Source: Bryum argenteum
Taxonomy: Eukaryota > Streptophyta > Bryopsida > Bryales > Bryaceae
Assembly: GCA_037043015.1 (NCBI GenBank)
Contig: CM073322.1
Span: 11,357,601 to 11,421,600, forward strand
DNA length: 64,000 bases
Reading direction: 5' to 3'
Positions 30,792-42,460 of the stretch are shown here, piece after piece. The position numbers were made by a program, and so were the translations under genes. The notes under the pieces were generated by a model that ran no database searches, was not told where the DNA came from, and saw nothing but the letters and a program-made list of their open reading frames with translations. Position 1 is the stretch's first letter. Every line of letters begins with the position of its first letter.

Positions 30792-33703
30792 TAACCCTTA
30801 AACGCCCAAGCAAGTGTGAGGTCAAATCCCGGTGTCCCGGTTTCTAACTCACAAGTGGGCCGTGGAGATGGGTGCACACAAGACAATCCTTCCAAGCAAT
30901 GGACAATAAAATTCATACAAGCATACAATTCCTAATTTGAATTCAACATAGAAGCACAATCATTCAATCAACCCTCAATTTAATCCCAAACATGTAACTC
31001 AAAGAAAAATGGGTCTCCCAAGGCATGCCTAGGAGGTTCAAATAGCCTTCATTTGACCACCAAGGGCCTAGGGCTCAATTGTGGGCACAAAAACGACCAA
31101 AATGAACACTTAAGCCTTCAAAACGCACATGGACCAAGGGGTCCAGCACACAAATCAGGGTTGAAGGAGGTGGCAATTCACCTCTAAACACCTTCTACCT
31201 CAATTCTAACACCCTAATCAACAAGTGAGGGCCAAAAATCCACTAAACATGCCATTCACCACTCTAACATATTTAGGTTTAATTGGGAAATATTGGGCAG
31301 CGCTTCCGCACCGATTACAAATCCCCGAATTTTTAACCAATTTTTTATAATTTCAGCCCAATTTTGGGCAGCGCTTCCGCACTGATCTTAATCGCAGTGC
31401 ACCCTATTATCTAATCATTCAAGGCAGCAAAGGCAAGGAAAGCACACCATTCCCATCCAAGCAAACATCCAACAAAAGCATACAACACTCTTTAAATTAC
31501 CACAACCAATTTTTGGGCAAAAAACCTTGCCATTTTTAAGAAGAAACTCACGAGTACTAATGTGTTTAACTCACAAAATCTACCAACACAAGACTACATA
31601 TCAAGTGGATAGGAAGGAGAGAGAGAAAGCTCCCTCTTTAATAGCACCCTGTCCACCCTCCGTAATGTCACGGGAGGGGACAGGGCTCCGTTGTTGCCGC
31701 GGCTGACGGTCCCGGTCACGGTCCTCCTTTGCGGTGACGGTCGATGCGGCCACGCCTGCCGAGCTGCCAGTCGGCCGAGGCTCCGTCGTCGGAAAACGGC
31801 TGCTGCTCCCCGAACCGCTTCACGCTGCGGACAACCCGCCGACGTTGAGTTGCTGTTCGTCGTTCCGTCGTCGTCGTCTTCACATTCGGCGCTGTCGCCA
31901 CCTCCGTAGATGCAGTTGGATCCGCCTCCTGCTGAAGCCCGCGTCGTCGATGCTGAACCACGAGCCCTCGCCTGTTTCGCCGAACCCCCCTCGTCGTGGT
32001 CGAACTCCGAGTGTTCCTCGGTTCACTGTCGATGCTGTCAACGCCGCTCCTCGCCAAGCACCGGCCGGGCTGCCGGAAGATGACAGTCACGTGCGGAAGC
32101 GCCGGTCCGAAGACAGGATCTGCCCCTCTGCCCTCCGTCGGTGCTGAACTGCCGAATTGCTGTGGGTCTCGTGGAAGATGACACCGCGTCGCTGCCGGTG
32201 TTGATGAGGTCGGCGTTCGTTGCTCGTGCGCATCGATCGGTCGATCGGTCGATCTACTGCTCTTCGACCGCCGCTGATCGCCGAATGGCTGCTGGCCGAT
32301 CCTTGGTGCAGGCCCCTCGTGGTGTTGTCCGATGCTGGCTCCGGTGCCTCGATGCAGCTTCCGCTGCTGCCTCGCTCTTCCGCCTTCCGCTGCAAGTATC
32401 GGCCCTTGTCTGCGCCTACCTTCGGCGAGTGCCGTCTCCCTCCTTTCCTCCAAGACCGCCGAGCTGGTACTCCGAACCTCAGATGATGCACGGAAGACCG
32501 ATTTCCTCCTGCGGTAATCCCGATGCCTCCGCACAATGGCGTTTCTCACGCCAACCTCAAACACGTTCAGAGTTCCCCTCTATTTCTATATCTCGCTTTC
32601 TAAAAAGAACAATCGCATATCAAATTCCGAGCTCCTAGCCTCGAAACGGAAAAGCAAAAATGAGATGAATCGCTGAACTGAATCTTCACAAGAAGCACCT
32701 TCCGCACCTCAGCAGCACAACTAGGATTTTTGCTCCCAAAGCTAGCTAGGACTCATGCATTCACGACAACAACCTAGATCTCACAAAATCGCCTCCAAAA
32801 CACACACACACAACAAAAACTAGCCTAACGGCCCTTCTTCTGACTCCCTCCCTCCCTGGCTGATCCAGGGAGGTTGAAGCAAAAGCTTCATCCGTCCAAT
32901 TGGGCGGATTTCATCCGTCCAGTTGGACGGACTTCCATCCATAGTATTTCCTAACCCATTGGGCAAGATAAAGGCACCCCCTCGTACTAGGAGTTTTGTA
33001 GAAAGTAAAGGCAAAAATGGGGCACCCCGACTCCTACTTAGGAATACATAATCACTAAAACATACTAAAAACTTGCCATTTAATATATTGGCATTTATCA
33101 AAAATACTAATTAGGTATAAATTAGAGCAAGAACGGCCGCTTGCGCCAACACCCCTTATGAGACCATGGGTATTCCGTGAATCTACGAAATGAGCTAAAA
33201 CGACTAATTAAACCATGGAAACTTGATAATTACGTGCTAAACTTTGCGGGGAACGTATTCCCGCTAGAGTGAACCGTTTCGCGGTTTCACAGCAAGCCTG
33301 AGGGGCATGATTCCAACAGAATCTTCCATGTAGCTCTCACTGTACTCAACATTTCATTTAAATTTTAATTTCAAACTCGTCACCTTCTTCTGATGCATTC
33401 AAAAAATGAAATTTCACAATTCAAATCACAATTTGTATGAATGATTTTGTGCTTTGAAAGGATTGTGGTAGGTAGGTTGGGGTTGTACATAACCTTGTAG
33501 GAGGTTGCAAGCTCATCATTGATTGGTGCATTCATGATGCCCAAGTTCAAAAAGTGCACTATTCATGATGCCCAAGTTCAAAAAGTGCACTATTCATGAT
33601 GCCCAAGTTCAAAAAGTGCACTATTCATGATGTCCGAGTCCAAAAGATTTTGTGATCTAATACTGAGCTGCCCAAATCCGTATAGCATGACGTTTAAGGG
33701 TTA
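30792..33703. mobile_element. TTAACCC-ended MITE split by an LTR insertion
   Basis: The left end TAACCCTTAAACGCCCAAGCAAG is at 30792-30814, and the rest resumes at 33292 with GCAAGCCTGAGGGGCATGAT and ends GACGTTTAAGGGTTA at 33703. Removing 30815-33291 plus one GCAAG gives a MITE matching 56858-57227 in reverse. A 31-bp unit (CCAAGTTCAAAAAGTGCACT) is tandemly repeated three times at 33539-33631 inside it. Confidence 0.85.
30815..33291. mobile_element. Probable solo LTR, 2,477 bp, with 5-bp target duplication
   Basis: Starts TGTGAGGTCAAATCCCGG and ends CGCGGTTTCACA: TG...CA with TGTGA/TCACA inverted ends. GCAAG is duplicated on each side (30810-30814 and 33292-33296) inside the older MITE. No gag-pol homology or internal second LTR is visible, so a solo LTR left by recombination is the simplest reading. 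Inside are a direct repeat (GGGCAGCGCTTCCGCAC at about 31297 and 31376) and a GC-rich block at 31690-32530 unlike the surroundings, which may be promoter and leader DNA of the LTR. The 282-codon minus-strand frame across that block looks like a composition artefact. Confidence 0.8.
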
Positions 33704-34102
33704 AGAGCACGACCAGCCCGCAATGCAGGCCGAAGCATGGAGCCGGATATGGAGTGCCAGGAGCCCCAGCCCACACACTATCCCTGTAACCAGGTCAAGA
33801 GGGTTGCAGTACCCTAAATTCTAGCCCACCAAAACTCCAAGTTATCCCGTGCCTTCACTCAAGTTTTAGTGTCCCCTTTAACTAATGAGTGAGAGCCACG
33901 TGGCAGAAATTTCATTGGCACAGAACGATTTTTAAAGAAAGCTATGAAAAGCGGAATGTGAGGTGGTGTGATTGGTGGGTGATTCGTGAGCGGACCTTGC
34001 CCTCTGTGTTGGGCTGGGCTTCGTAACCGCGAACAAGTGGCACCTTTCACATTTTGGGACGGCCTTGCGGGGCGGCCTGCCGTAGAGGGCTGGTCATGCT
34101 CT
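33704..34102. mobile_element. hAT-like MITE, 399 bp, with 8-bp target duplication
   Basis: Ends AGAGCACGACCAGCCC and GGGCTGGTCATGCTCT are inverted repeats with one mismatch. AAGGGTTA is duplicated exactly on both sides (33696-33703 and 34103-34110). 8-bp duplications are typical of hAT elements. The duplicated target is the terminal sequence of the older MITE. Confidence 0.85.
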
Positions 34103-34187
34103 AAGGGTTAAAGCCTATACATCAAAAAATTAGAGGGCAATTTACCCATCCCCTCCCTGGCTGCCGAAAAACGCTTGTAGCACTAAG

Positions 34188-34717
34188 GGGCACTTCACAC
34201 TATGGCCGAGGAAACCATAGTTTCGGCCTCTCGAGCCTTCACACTAGAAGCGAAAGTCCACCGACCGTCACTCTCCAAATGGCCTATGTGGCAATGCTTT
34301 TTGACCAAGGTGATGGCCTCTCGGCATTTGTTTGGGTCTTGCATTTTGCAAGACCCAAACTATGGTCGAGAGGCCGTCACATTTTATTCATACAAAATTC
34401 AAAAACTAACAAGATCTTGGCCGTTAGATCAAGAAGATGCCTTGGACAAGGAATAAAGTGATATGGGTTTGGACTTTGAGCTTGGCCTTTGGAGGCTTCA
34501 CACTACGGCCGTGCAAGTTGAGAGGCCGTGAGAGTTCATGGCCAAAGCTTTGGACTTTGGGCTTGGTCTTTGGAGGCTTCACACTATGCCCGGCCAAAGG
34601 CTCCTATTACAATATTTTATTGGTTATTTTCAGTAAATTTCTTTGGACTCTCAACAAAGTTTGGACTCTCAATTCCACGGCCTCTCGACTTGGACGGCCA
34701 TAGTGTGAAGCGCCCCT
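34188..34717. mobile_element. TIR element with AGGGGCACTTCACACTATGG ends, 530 bp
   Basis: Left end AGGGGCACTTCACACTATGG, right end the inverse of AGGGGCGCTTCACACTATGG. The terminal motif CTTCACACTA(T/C)GGCCG recurs inside (about 34497 and 34579), as subterminal repeats do in hAT-like elements. A perfect hairpin (TTTGGGTCTTGCA with its inverse) lies at 34329-34357. The frames inside are not gene-like. Confidence 0.78.
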
Positions 34718-34860
34718 AAAATACGGTGATCCGTCCGAGCCCATTGGCAAGAGCGCCAGAACTTGCCAAGTATCGTAACCTAACGTTATGTGGTCCCAAT
34801 GTACCTCCCTAGAAGTTTCTACAAGAAGGGGCATTCTAACAAGTTTATTTTTATTTTATC

Positions 34861-35020
34861 AAAAAGTGTGTTTTGTCCAGCGCCTAAGTAAAGTCCTTGT
34901 CTAGTCCGGTCATCGAGTCGGTCTGCCCTGGCCGGTTCCGGCCGGGGGTCACCATGTAACTTTTTCTCCTGCAATTGAATACCTTCAATTTGTTTCAAAA
35001 AAAAAAAAAAAGTGTGTTTT
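34861..35020 (+). mobile_element. Short retroelement 3' piece with A-tail and target duplication
   Basis: AAAAAGTGTGTTTT occurs at 34861-34874 and again right after an A-run at about 35007-35020. The sequence between (CCGGTTCCGGCCGGGGGTCA, CAATTGAATACCTTCAATTTG, then A-run) has the form of a SINE or a strongly 5'-truncated LINE inserted by target-primed reverse transcription. Confidence 0.75.
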
Positions 35021-35944
35021 ATCGTTAAATAAGGGAAATCATTAAATAGCCTCAATTACTGTTTGCCTTGGACTTCGTCTTAAATGAAGGCTGACGGCAG
35101 TGCCAAAGAGGATTGTCCGAATAGAATCTTTGTTTTATGACACTCTTATCACTTTAGGGTGTCTCTGTTCTGTTGTGTCAGGAGCCATTTTTAGAAATTT
35201 TGAGCTTTAAAAATGACTTCCAGAGATCGAGGGGGTGTTATACTGTGGCCTTTTATTTAGAATTTGAGTACAATCATCATTCCAGTCCAAAATAGGGGCC
35301 AACCTTATGATGGAGGAGCTATCAGGGACACTTCACGCAAGGAGTATATGCTTGGCAATTTCTATCACTAGGACGCATTATGGAGAATTTGAGCTCCAAA
35401 ATAGGTTTTCTACGAGGCTATTGTACAGTACCCTCCAACAAGTCTTGCAACCATTTTGTGAACTCTTGAAATTCTCTAATTCATTTTCAAAATGGGAGGA
35501 TTTTATCAAATTTATCCTATTAGATCTTTTGTGTTATGGACCCTTCACGTGTTCATAAAATGTCAATGTTAAAAAACAAAATCTCTATTTTTGATGAATT
35601 ATTTTATCTTTTTCACTTAATTTCAAAAAAAATTAACTGAGAAATATATATGATGATTTTTTAAAATTTGATTGCACCAATCTATAGGATATATCATTGT
35701 TCACATTCTTGGTATTACAAAGATGCATACTATGTAGGTAAAATTCTCCTCTATGTGGCTCTAAAGTATTTTCATAGTTTCCATTCATTCATATTCTAGG
35801 CTAAGGAAATCAAACTCATATATTAAATCAAAATTTGATCAAATAAAGTCAAATAAGGTATCATTACAAAGCTATAGTAGTATAGAAGCCTAATATGATA
35901 TGAAGTCTACAATATGTCTTACTCACTAACAAATATTCTACAAA
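35021..35944. other. Intergenic DNA, nothing recognised
   Basis: AT-rich; one 83-codon plus-strand frame (35307-35558) has no recognisable features. Confidence 0.4.
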
Positions 35945-37015
35945 AAATGGAACACCTACTACCATCGAGTGCTACCACCTTGAGCCGCTATTACGACTTT
36001 CATCCGGGTTGGCATTGTTGAAATCAACTTCTTGATGCTTTCTTGAGGTATATCCTCCCAAGCCGATTGACCGATGTCCACATTTCGTCTTTGTTTTCGT
36101 GGTCTATTTCTCTGTTGCACTTGATCTTTAACTTGCTTCCGGACATTCTCTATAGGATTAAGGTCGAGAATTTGGTGGCCATTCAAGCTTTTTCAATCCA
36201 AGTTCTTGTCTCCAATCTTTTTGTATATTACTACCATGTCTTTGGAGCACCATCCTCCATTAAAATGAGGTGCTCATAGTGGTCATGGTGCCAATAATAA
36301 TGCTCTAATGCTCCTTGAGATACTATCTCTACAAAGTCTTTGGCGGTCGTCTATTAGGAGGAATTAACACCAAATAAGACTTAGAAGAGCCAAATGATAG
36401 CACCCCATACCATAATTGAAGTCCTTCCGGATTTGAATGTAGGTGCTAAGCAATTGTAGTTGTAGCGTTCATATGCTTTTCGCGGACACGAATTTGGCGT
36501 GATGGTTTTCCAACTTCAAAGGATGACTCATCGGTCCAAATCACATTACTCCAATCGTCAATCGTCCAATGCAAGTGCCCCTTTGCAAAAGCCAACCTCT
36601 TTGCCTTGTGTATGTCACTCAAGAATGGTTTCTTCACCGCAATGCAATCGTTAATACCAAGCTCATGAAGCTCTTTACGTAAAGTTGACATGCCCACGGA
36701 AGATGTCACATTCTTTGCGCACACCGCAAAGAGGAGCACGACGATTACTACTAAGATCTCTATGGAGCCTTCTCCTATCTCGATCACTCATGTTTTTCGC
36801 CTACCGGATCTACTTGTTGGCAATGAGCCACTAATTCTAAATCGCTTGAGAATCCTTGAAATAGTCGATTTTGGCCTTCCTACAATGTTTCCAATTTCAC
36901 TCACCGACATGCCACTTTTCGCATACCAACTATCATGTGTCGTATATCATTTGATACATAACTCCTTGTCATGGTGCACAATCCTCAAACAACACTTACA
37001 TCCACAAAAAGTTTG
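35945..37015 (-). mobile_element. Tc1/mariner-type transposase, degenerate
   Basis: On the minus strand, in order: a helix-turn-helix region MSVSEIGNIVGRPKSTISRI with LKRFRISGSLP (about 36900-36820); a second region RRRLHRDLSSNRRAPLCG; then STLRKELHELGINDCIAVKK and WSNVIWTDESSFEVG (first catalytic Asp, about 36545); then IMVWGAIIW (about 36400), HLILMEDGAPKT (second Asp, about 36250) and DLNPIENVRKQVK (third acidic site, about 36160), closing with IPQESIKKLISTMPTRMKVV. This is the full order of a Tc1/mariner (DDE_3) transposase. Frames shift several times and stops occur in the middle, so it is inactive. TIRs were not identified with confidence. Confidence 0.85.
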
Positions 37016-38530
37016 ATAAAAAAGGTCCTAACAACAACACAGAAACGATATGTTTGACAAACAGGACTTGTTGCACACAACTTTTCTAAGAAATGTGTAC
37101 CATCAAGATGACTTACAAACAAGTATGTGTATCTCTGGACCCTCCCAAACTCAAACATACTCAAAATCTGATATCCCAGAGAAGAAGTGATCACATTAAG
37201 AAGGGTACCCTTTTCCAAGATTTTTAAGCATGATGGCAATTTTGGTAGACACATGGCAATGAATGCCTCTTTATATTTAGAAAATGCTTGGTGTATGAAG
37301 GTAACTGGAACACCTTCCATGATGCAAAAAATCTCATGGAGATGTGATGATTATCATGCCAACACCACCATTCTAAAACAGGCCATGGGATATGTTTTAA
37401 GTGAAAAAACAGAGTGTGTTGCAACACTTGTTGGAGGGTACTGTACTATGGGGTGTATCTTTTGGAAGATTTTGAGTATATTCTTGAGACAAGGGGCAAT
37501 CTCATGATGAAGGAGCTAAAAAGTTCCAAATTAAGATATTGTAGGATGGCTTTACATGGGGAGTGAAGGACGAGGCTTTACAATTGATGAATTCTTGAAA
37601 CACACATTATTGTAGTATCAAAACTAGGTGAAGCCTCTCACGTGAGAAGGATATGGGGTCGTGTTGTAAAGTCTCTCAAGTGAGAAGGATGTGGAGCCGT
37701 GTTGTAGTAGAAAAAGGAGGCCATGGAATCATATTTTATATGTAAAAGTCACTTTCTTGTGAAGCTTTGACTAACTAATTGAAAGTTGCGTTGGGTTCCA
37801 AATGTAATCATATTCTTTTCAAGGGCTCTATCACCCATGATCTAAATTACAAGCTCTAGAAACCTAAATTCGAGTGCGCTTCAGTAAATTTCATACCTTG
37901 GGATTCTAGAGATGGTTAGTTGGTCCCTTATCAAGTGCTTCAAATATTGCTCACGGCCAATAATCACATCAAATCAACCATTTCGAACAAATTTGATGGT
38001 GTAAGGGAATCAATGTACAATACGAGGCAAGTTTGTAGGTAGCGATGAGTTTTGAGCTTGCTTTGAGGTATTATATTAATAGAGGAGGTGGTTTTCTTTT
38101 TGACGCTCAAACATGCAACTTTCAAGCTGCAAAAATAGTTTTAGTGATGATGGTGATGTTGTTAACTTATCAACCTTGTCACAATTAAATGGGATAAAAA
38201 CATATCAACAATTGAAACTTTACTTTATTTGAGAATAGGTGCTCTTATTCTTTTGTCATCTCCCTTAATAAAACATATATATTGGTAACTAGAAATTAAT
38301 TAGCCTCAACTGCCATTAATGATTGGATATTTTTGCTTGTAATGATGACTATATTAGAGCGGAGAGGTATTTATTTGCAGAAACTTTCATGAGAAGTCAA
38401 TTGACTATCACATTGAAGTTCATTGGTAGGCATGTTGAGCAATAATTAATTAATGGGTGAGGGGTTCTCGTGAGGTGAGGGGGCAAAGATGTATGGGATG
38501 GATGGTATAGTAGGTATGCATGGTATGGCA
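37016..38530. other. Intergenic DNA, nothing recognised
   Basis: AT-rich. Overlapping short frames at 36985-37507 on both strands have no recognised motif. A local duplication (TCTC(A/T)(C/A)GTGAGAAGGAT) occurs near 37637-37690. Confidence 0.4.
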
Positions 38531-38608
38531 TTTGTCCCATATGGTTTGTCCAAGATGGTTTGTCCCATATGGTTTGTCCCATATGGTTTCGTCAATATGG
38601 TTTGTCCC
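38531..38608. repeat. Tandem repeat of ATGGTTTGTCCC
   Basis: About five copies of a 16-18-bp unit ATGGTTTGTCCCAT(A). Confidence 0.85.
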
Positions 38609-39169
38609 AATTGGAGAGGCGAGGGAAGTAATACCCTGAGATGAGAAAAGTATGTCTAGTTTGCATTTCCCCATCAATTTTGCATAAATTGCAAGTGCCA
38701 TGTCGGACATCCTCGTGAGGGTCCATGTGGCACCCCCCAAAAGGAGCTAATTAATTACTACTCACAATTGGTACATTGCAAGTAAAAAACACTTATCTCA
38801 AAATAACACTATATATTGTTTTTAGTGCAATGATTTAAATTGGGTGGTAGACTTTGATATTATGAACATGTTTCCCACACTTTTGTAAAAAAAGAGGTAG
38901 AACTAACCTTTTCAATTTGATCATGTAACAAAAACCCCTTGTTCTTTTATTGTTAATCATTGTATCCGACAAAAATGTCACAAGGAATTTTGTGACCCTC
39001 AAGCTAATGTTTTGATGGAATCTTTGTGAAAGAACTTAGGGTATTGATTCTATGACCTAAGACTTAGTGTATCGCGAATGTTTGTTCAAAGTATTCAAAG
39101 AATTCACCACAATTATGCTCTTTACGTGATTTGTGCGAGTATGTCGTGCATGTTTTCCATATCTTATGA
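38609..39169. other. Intergenic DNA, nothing recognised
   Basis: No gene-like frame or element end seen. TTAATTA stretches at about 38446 and 38748 flank a slightly GC-richer segment but no clear TIR was found. Confidence 0.35.
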
Positions 39170-39332
39170 TGCTTTCCCCATCTTGTCATACTTTCCGCAT
39201 CTTATCATACTTTCCGCATTTTATCATACTTTCCACATCTTCTCATGCTCTTTCCGCATCTTATCATACTTTCGGCAACTTATCATACTTTCCGCATCTT
39301 ATCATACTTTCCGCAACTTATCATGCTTGTTG
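39170..39332. repeat. 19-bp tandem repeat, about nine copies
   Basis: Unit CATCTTATCATACTTTCCG with small changes (CAACTT, CATTTT). It makes apparent frames in every register; none is a gene. Confidence 0.9.
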
Positions 39333-39639
39333 ATATTTTATACACAAGTCAAGTCCATTTGGTAAGCAGAATGGCACATCCAACAATCCGCAACATACAC
39401 AAAAAGCCAGGATCGGTGTACGTAGGGGTTTATGTTCCACCACCTGAATATAGGCTTCTTTGTTGAATGAGCCGTCAAAATGAGTTACTTTGAAATGATT
39501 TTCCACATGATTGAAACGTCAAATTCCAATGAGTTGAAGCTTCAGATAGTTCTGACATGACACATACAAATGGCATTCCCCCAGTACTGAAAGGACGAGA
39601 GCCTCACAATCATAGGTGTGAACGGAAGTGCGCGTACTC

Positions 39640-40660
39640 ATCACGCAGCCAGTCAGGAATTTGACCATTTCTAGTCTAGATTCCCTACACTGGTACTTAC
39701 AGCACCTCGTAGCCTCACACTTGTCTTATCACCAAACAACGAGCGTGCACAATATGACACTTTGCAAGGCACCCATCATCAATCACATCAAAAGCTCCGA
39801 AAAAACGAAATCTTTCATGAGAGGAATTCTCTGAAAATGATGTGAAGTTGCTAAAGAACTTTTAAAAACATATGCTTCGTTATCGTCATCACCTACCTCG
39901 CCATGTTGAAAGCTCTGCACAGGGTCGAAGACAACAAGACCAGAGCCATATAAACGAAGTAATACAGTTCTTATCTGAAAGAAAAACCTTCTTGGAACAT
40001 GGAACAAAATTGAAGCTGTATACTGGATCAGCCCCTACAAATTCATAGGTGATCGTGTGATTCATCTGCCAAACAAAATGCAATCACACAAATAATTCGG
40101 ACCAGGCTACATTGCTTAACCTTCTCCTCGTCACATTCGGAGGATGAGTTTTACTCCGGTGTGAAGGTCTATCTATTATGCTAAGCAGACAGTACTGAGG
40201 TGCAACCACAAAGCTCATAACCGGCGTAAGTCGCTGCCGTAGAAAGAACCTCCTACTTCTTATATGGAAGTGTAAGAGTTCAAGTTGTTCTGTTCCACAG
40301 GCCGGAATTCAGAAACTTTGATTCCTCAAAGACTTGACTCAATAACCTAATTCGCTTATAACATACTTCTCCTATCGGATTTCAAACTCCGCAAACTTCA
40401 ACCTCGCGTAATGGAGAGCATTCACCTCAAGCGACCTCAAGTCATTTCGGCGTTGGCATCCAATCTACAATCTACCGTGTCTTGACGCTCGTTGTGAGTT
40501 GCCGGGTTGCCGCGGACAGTGCCGGCACGCTCCTCGGTGACAACTGAAGCGAACGGTGGCTCAAAAATGGAGAAAGCAGACAGACTCACACTTGGTGGGA
40601 TCATGAAAATTGATGAAACAAGTTCTTACGGTCTTGGAGGTGGGCTTCACCACTAGATAC
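39640..40660 (-). other. 3' region of member B, homologous to 3' regions of C and D
   Basis: Segments such as GGAATTCTCTGAAAATGATG (39821), CTTCTCCTCGTCACATTCGG (40122) and GGTCTATCTATT recur in the same order 3' of member C (43869, 44928) and partly of D (53321). An exon-like minus-strand stretch (IRTVLLRLYGSGLVVFDPVQ, about 39975-39905) has a counterpart at 53490-53390. The former C-terminal frame of the last exon (MIPPSVSLSAFSIFEPPFAS, about 40605-40545) is still open here but lies beyond the stop of B. Confidence 0.55.
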
Positions 40661-40671
40661 AACACTGGGAG

Positions 40672-41797
40672 TTAAGGCTCAATCTGATCCAGGTCTCTCA
40701 TGTACTGTTCCCACACCTTACGGCCATCTGCATTTGACACAGCTGGTGTTAATATCTTTCGAAAACATAAACAGGTGAAAGTTCTACATCGATACATGAA
40801 TAAAACAATCTGTGAAGGGGAAAAGCGCAGGTACTGAATCAATTTTGCCGAAAAATTAAAAAAGGATCAATCATCAACAGCACAAAAGCTGCTGCTACAA
40901 CTCCGAACGAGTGATTCCCCACCTAGCCAAGTTAGCAGAAGCATGTGACGAGCCTTCATGGCAGATACCCCCAGATATACAAATCTTGCTTATAGAGAGC
41001 CAAAGGAGGGAAAGTTGGAAAGCTGAAATGGTGAACTGCAAATAGAATCACTTACTTTCATCCTGGAAGGTTGGATAATCATCGAGCCTCTCAGTACTGG
41101 GCATCGATTCATTGGACTGGGAGGTTGAACACTGAGCAGAGTCAGAGTCCCGCCCCACGTTACGCAACTGGCTCGCAAGCTCATTATCTTGAAAGCCGAA
41201 GCCTGCAACAAATGCTTGCGGCTGAGCAGAGCCAGGAACTTCATTCAAGGACATTTCGAGTGTCATCTTAGCGTTCTCGTCTTCCTCTATGGGAGGCATG
41301 CCTTCTTCGTCAACGTCGTCCCTCTTCGGATCAGGACTTAGAAAGCCGAATTCAGGCCTTCTGAGTACTCGCTTCATTTGATTAATAAGGTCTTTTCTCT
41401 GGCGGTCGAACTTATCTCCCTTAGCGATGGCTAAGGCATACTCGGCGCACTCCTCCATAGTCGACAGCTTCACGGAAGTGCCAGGCGCTCTGCCCATGCA
41501 GGTGATGGGTGGATACTTCTTGACGACATCCTTGTTGTGGAACGGTTCCATTCCGATGTAGTAGAAAACCAGATCTGCAACTTCCTTAGCATCTTCAATA
41601 CTCTTAAGCCCGCCAATCCAGACCTTCTTCTTCTCCCATTTCGGAGGGCGTATTTCTACGCGCTTCGAAGTGTACCTCTGCTGATTATTTGCACAAATTC
41701 CCCCCGTTAAAATCCTCTTGCTCGGGGACGCCATTTCCTTCTTCTCGATAAGAGCCGCCTTTCCCTTCTTCTCGCTGCGAGACGGGTTTCCCTTCAT
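40672..41797 (-). CDS. AP2/ERF-like family member B
   Basis: Main exon to 41056 (donor GTAAGTG at 41055), last exon 40727-40672 with TAA. From the Met at 41797 (MKGNPSRSEKKGKAALIEKK) the two exons give 798 nt, 265 aa, phase-correct. The basic N-terminal part (MASPSKR) leads into GGICANN, then VEIRPPKWEKKKVWIGGLKS and AKEVADLVFYYIGMEPFHNK, the divergent AP2-like core. LINQMKRVLRRPEFGFL follows, then an acidic tail (IEEDENAKMTLEMSLNE). A first exon ending at 42064, aligned to exon 1 of D (ELDTLRRAHRQAPERPEPL), precedes an acceptor at 41827-41829, but it joins out of phase with the core. So either translation starts at the internal Met or there is a frameshift. The protein stops at DLDQIEP, missing the tail seen in D. 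Confidence 0.55.
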
Positions 41798-42063
41798 CTG
41801 CGCTAAGAGCCGGCTTCCCCTTCTTCCTGTTGAGAGACAGAGGCCCAAATGTCAAAAATAGGTCAAAATGTCAGGATCCATGGCCAAGGAGCGAATGTAG
41901 CAAAACATGGAATTGCGAGAGAGAAGCTTCAAATACTAGCGAGCGAGATGCGACCACACAGAATCTAACGGAGGTACTGTTACATACCACACAAGAATTT
42001 CGAGGAATGAAGAAGAATAGAGTGAGAAACGGGGCGATCCGGACAAAGCATGAATTGACTTAC

Positions 42064-42460
42064 GGTAATGGTTCTGGACGCTCCGGCGCCTGACGATGCG
42101 CACGCCTCAATGTATCCAGCTCTCGTAACGTGCGCCGCTTGTGACAATCGAATGCAATCCTCGTAACACCAGTCTCAAAAATGGCACGCTTCTAAAGGGC
42201 TAATGTATTACATCGACCACTCGATACGATGATCTAGAAAATTGTAACACGTATGAAGACTCGTGAATAGAATTTTGGCGGGCGCCAAGCTTGAGCAACG
42301 ACATGACAGAGCTAAACCCCAAACCCCAACTCCGATCACTCGGCTCTGGAGAGAGCTCGTATAAATTGGAGTGTGCCTGAGCTTCACCGGGTCTGAACCA
42401 ACAGCATCGAAGTACTAGTACTGCGGGGGAGCGAGGAAACTGAAGCGCGAGAGGTGGACG
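42064..42460 (-). promoter_or_regulatory. First exon and upstream region of member B
   Basis: Donor GTAAGTC at 42063-42057. The stretch GACAAAGCATGAATTGACTTACGG at the exon end and the block TCGGCTCTGGAGAGAGCTCG to GAGCGAGGAAACTGAA (about 42342-42443) are closely repeated upstream of C (46921, 47293-47400), E and D. The promoter is therefore duplicated with the gene. TTTATA on the minus strand near 42362 is a candidate TATA element. Confidence 0.5.

Noticed and set aside
31716..32564. 282-codon minus-strand ORF with overlapping long plus-strand ORFs
   Set aside because: It lies in a GC-rich block of a probable solo LTR, is open in several frames at once and is Arg/Ser/Thr-biased with no protein motif. 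A composition artefact is more likely.
37187..37507. 106-codon plus-strand ORF next to the Tc1 copy
   Set aside because: No motif, AT-rich composition, and an overlapping opposite-strand ORF of similar length. Not supported as a gene.
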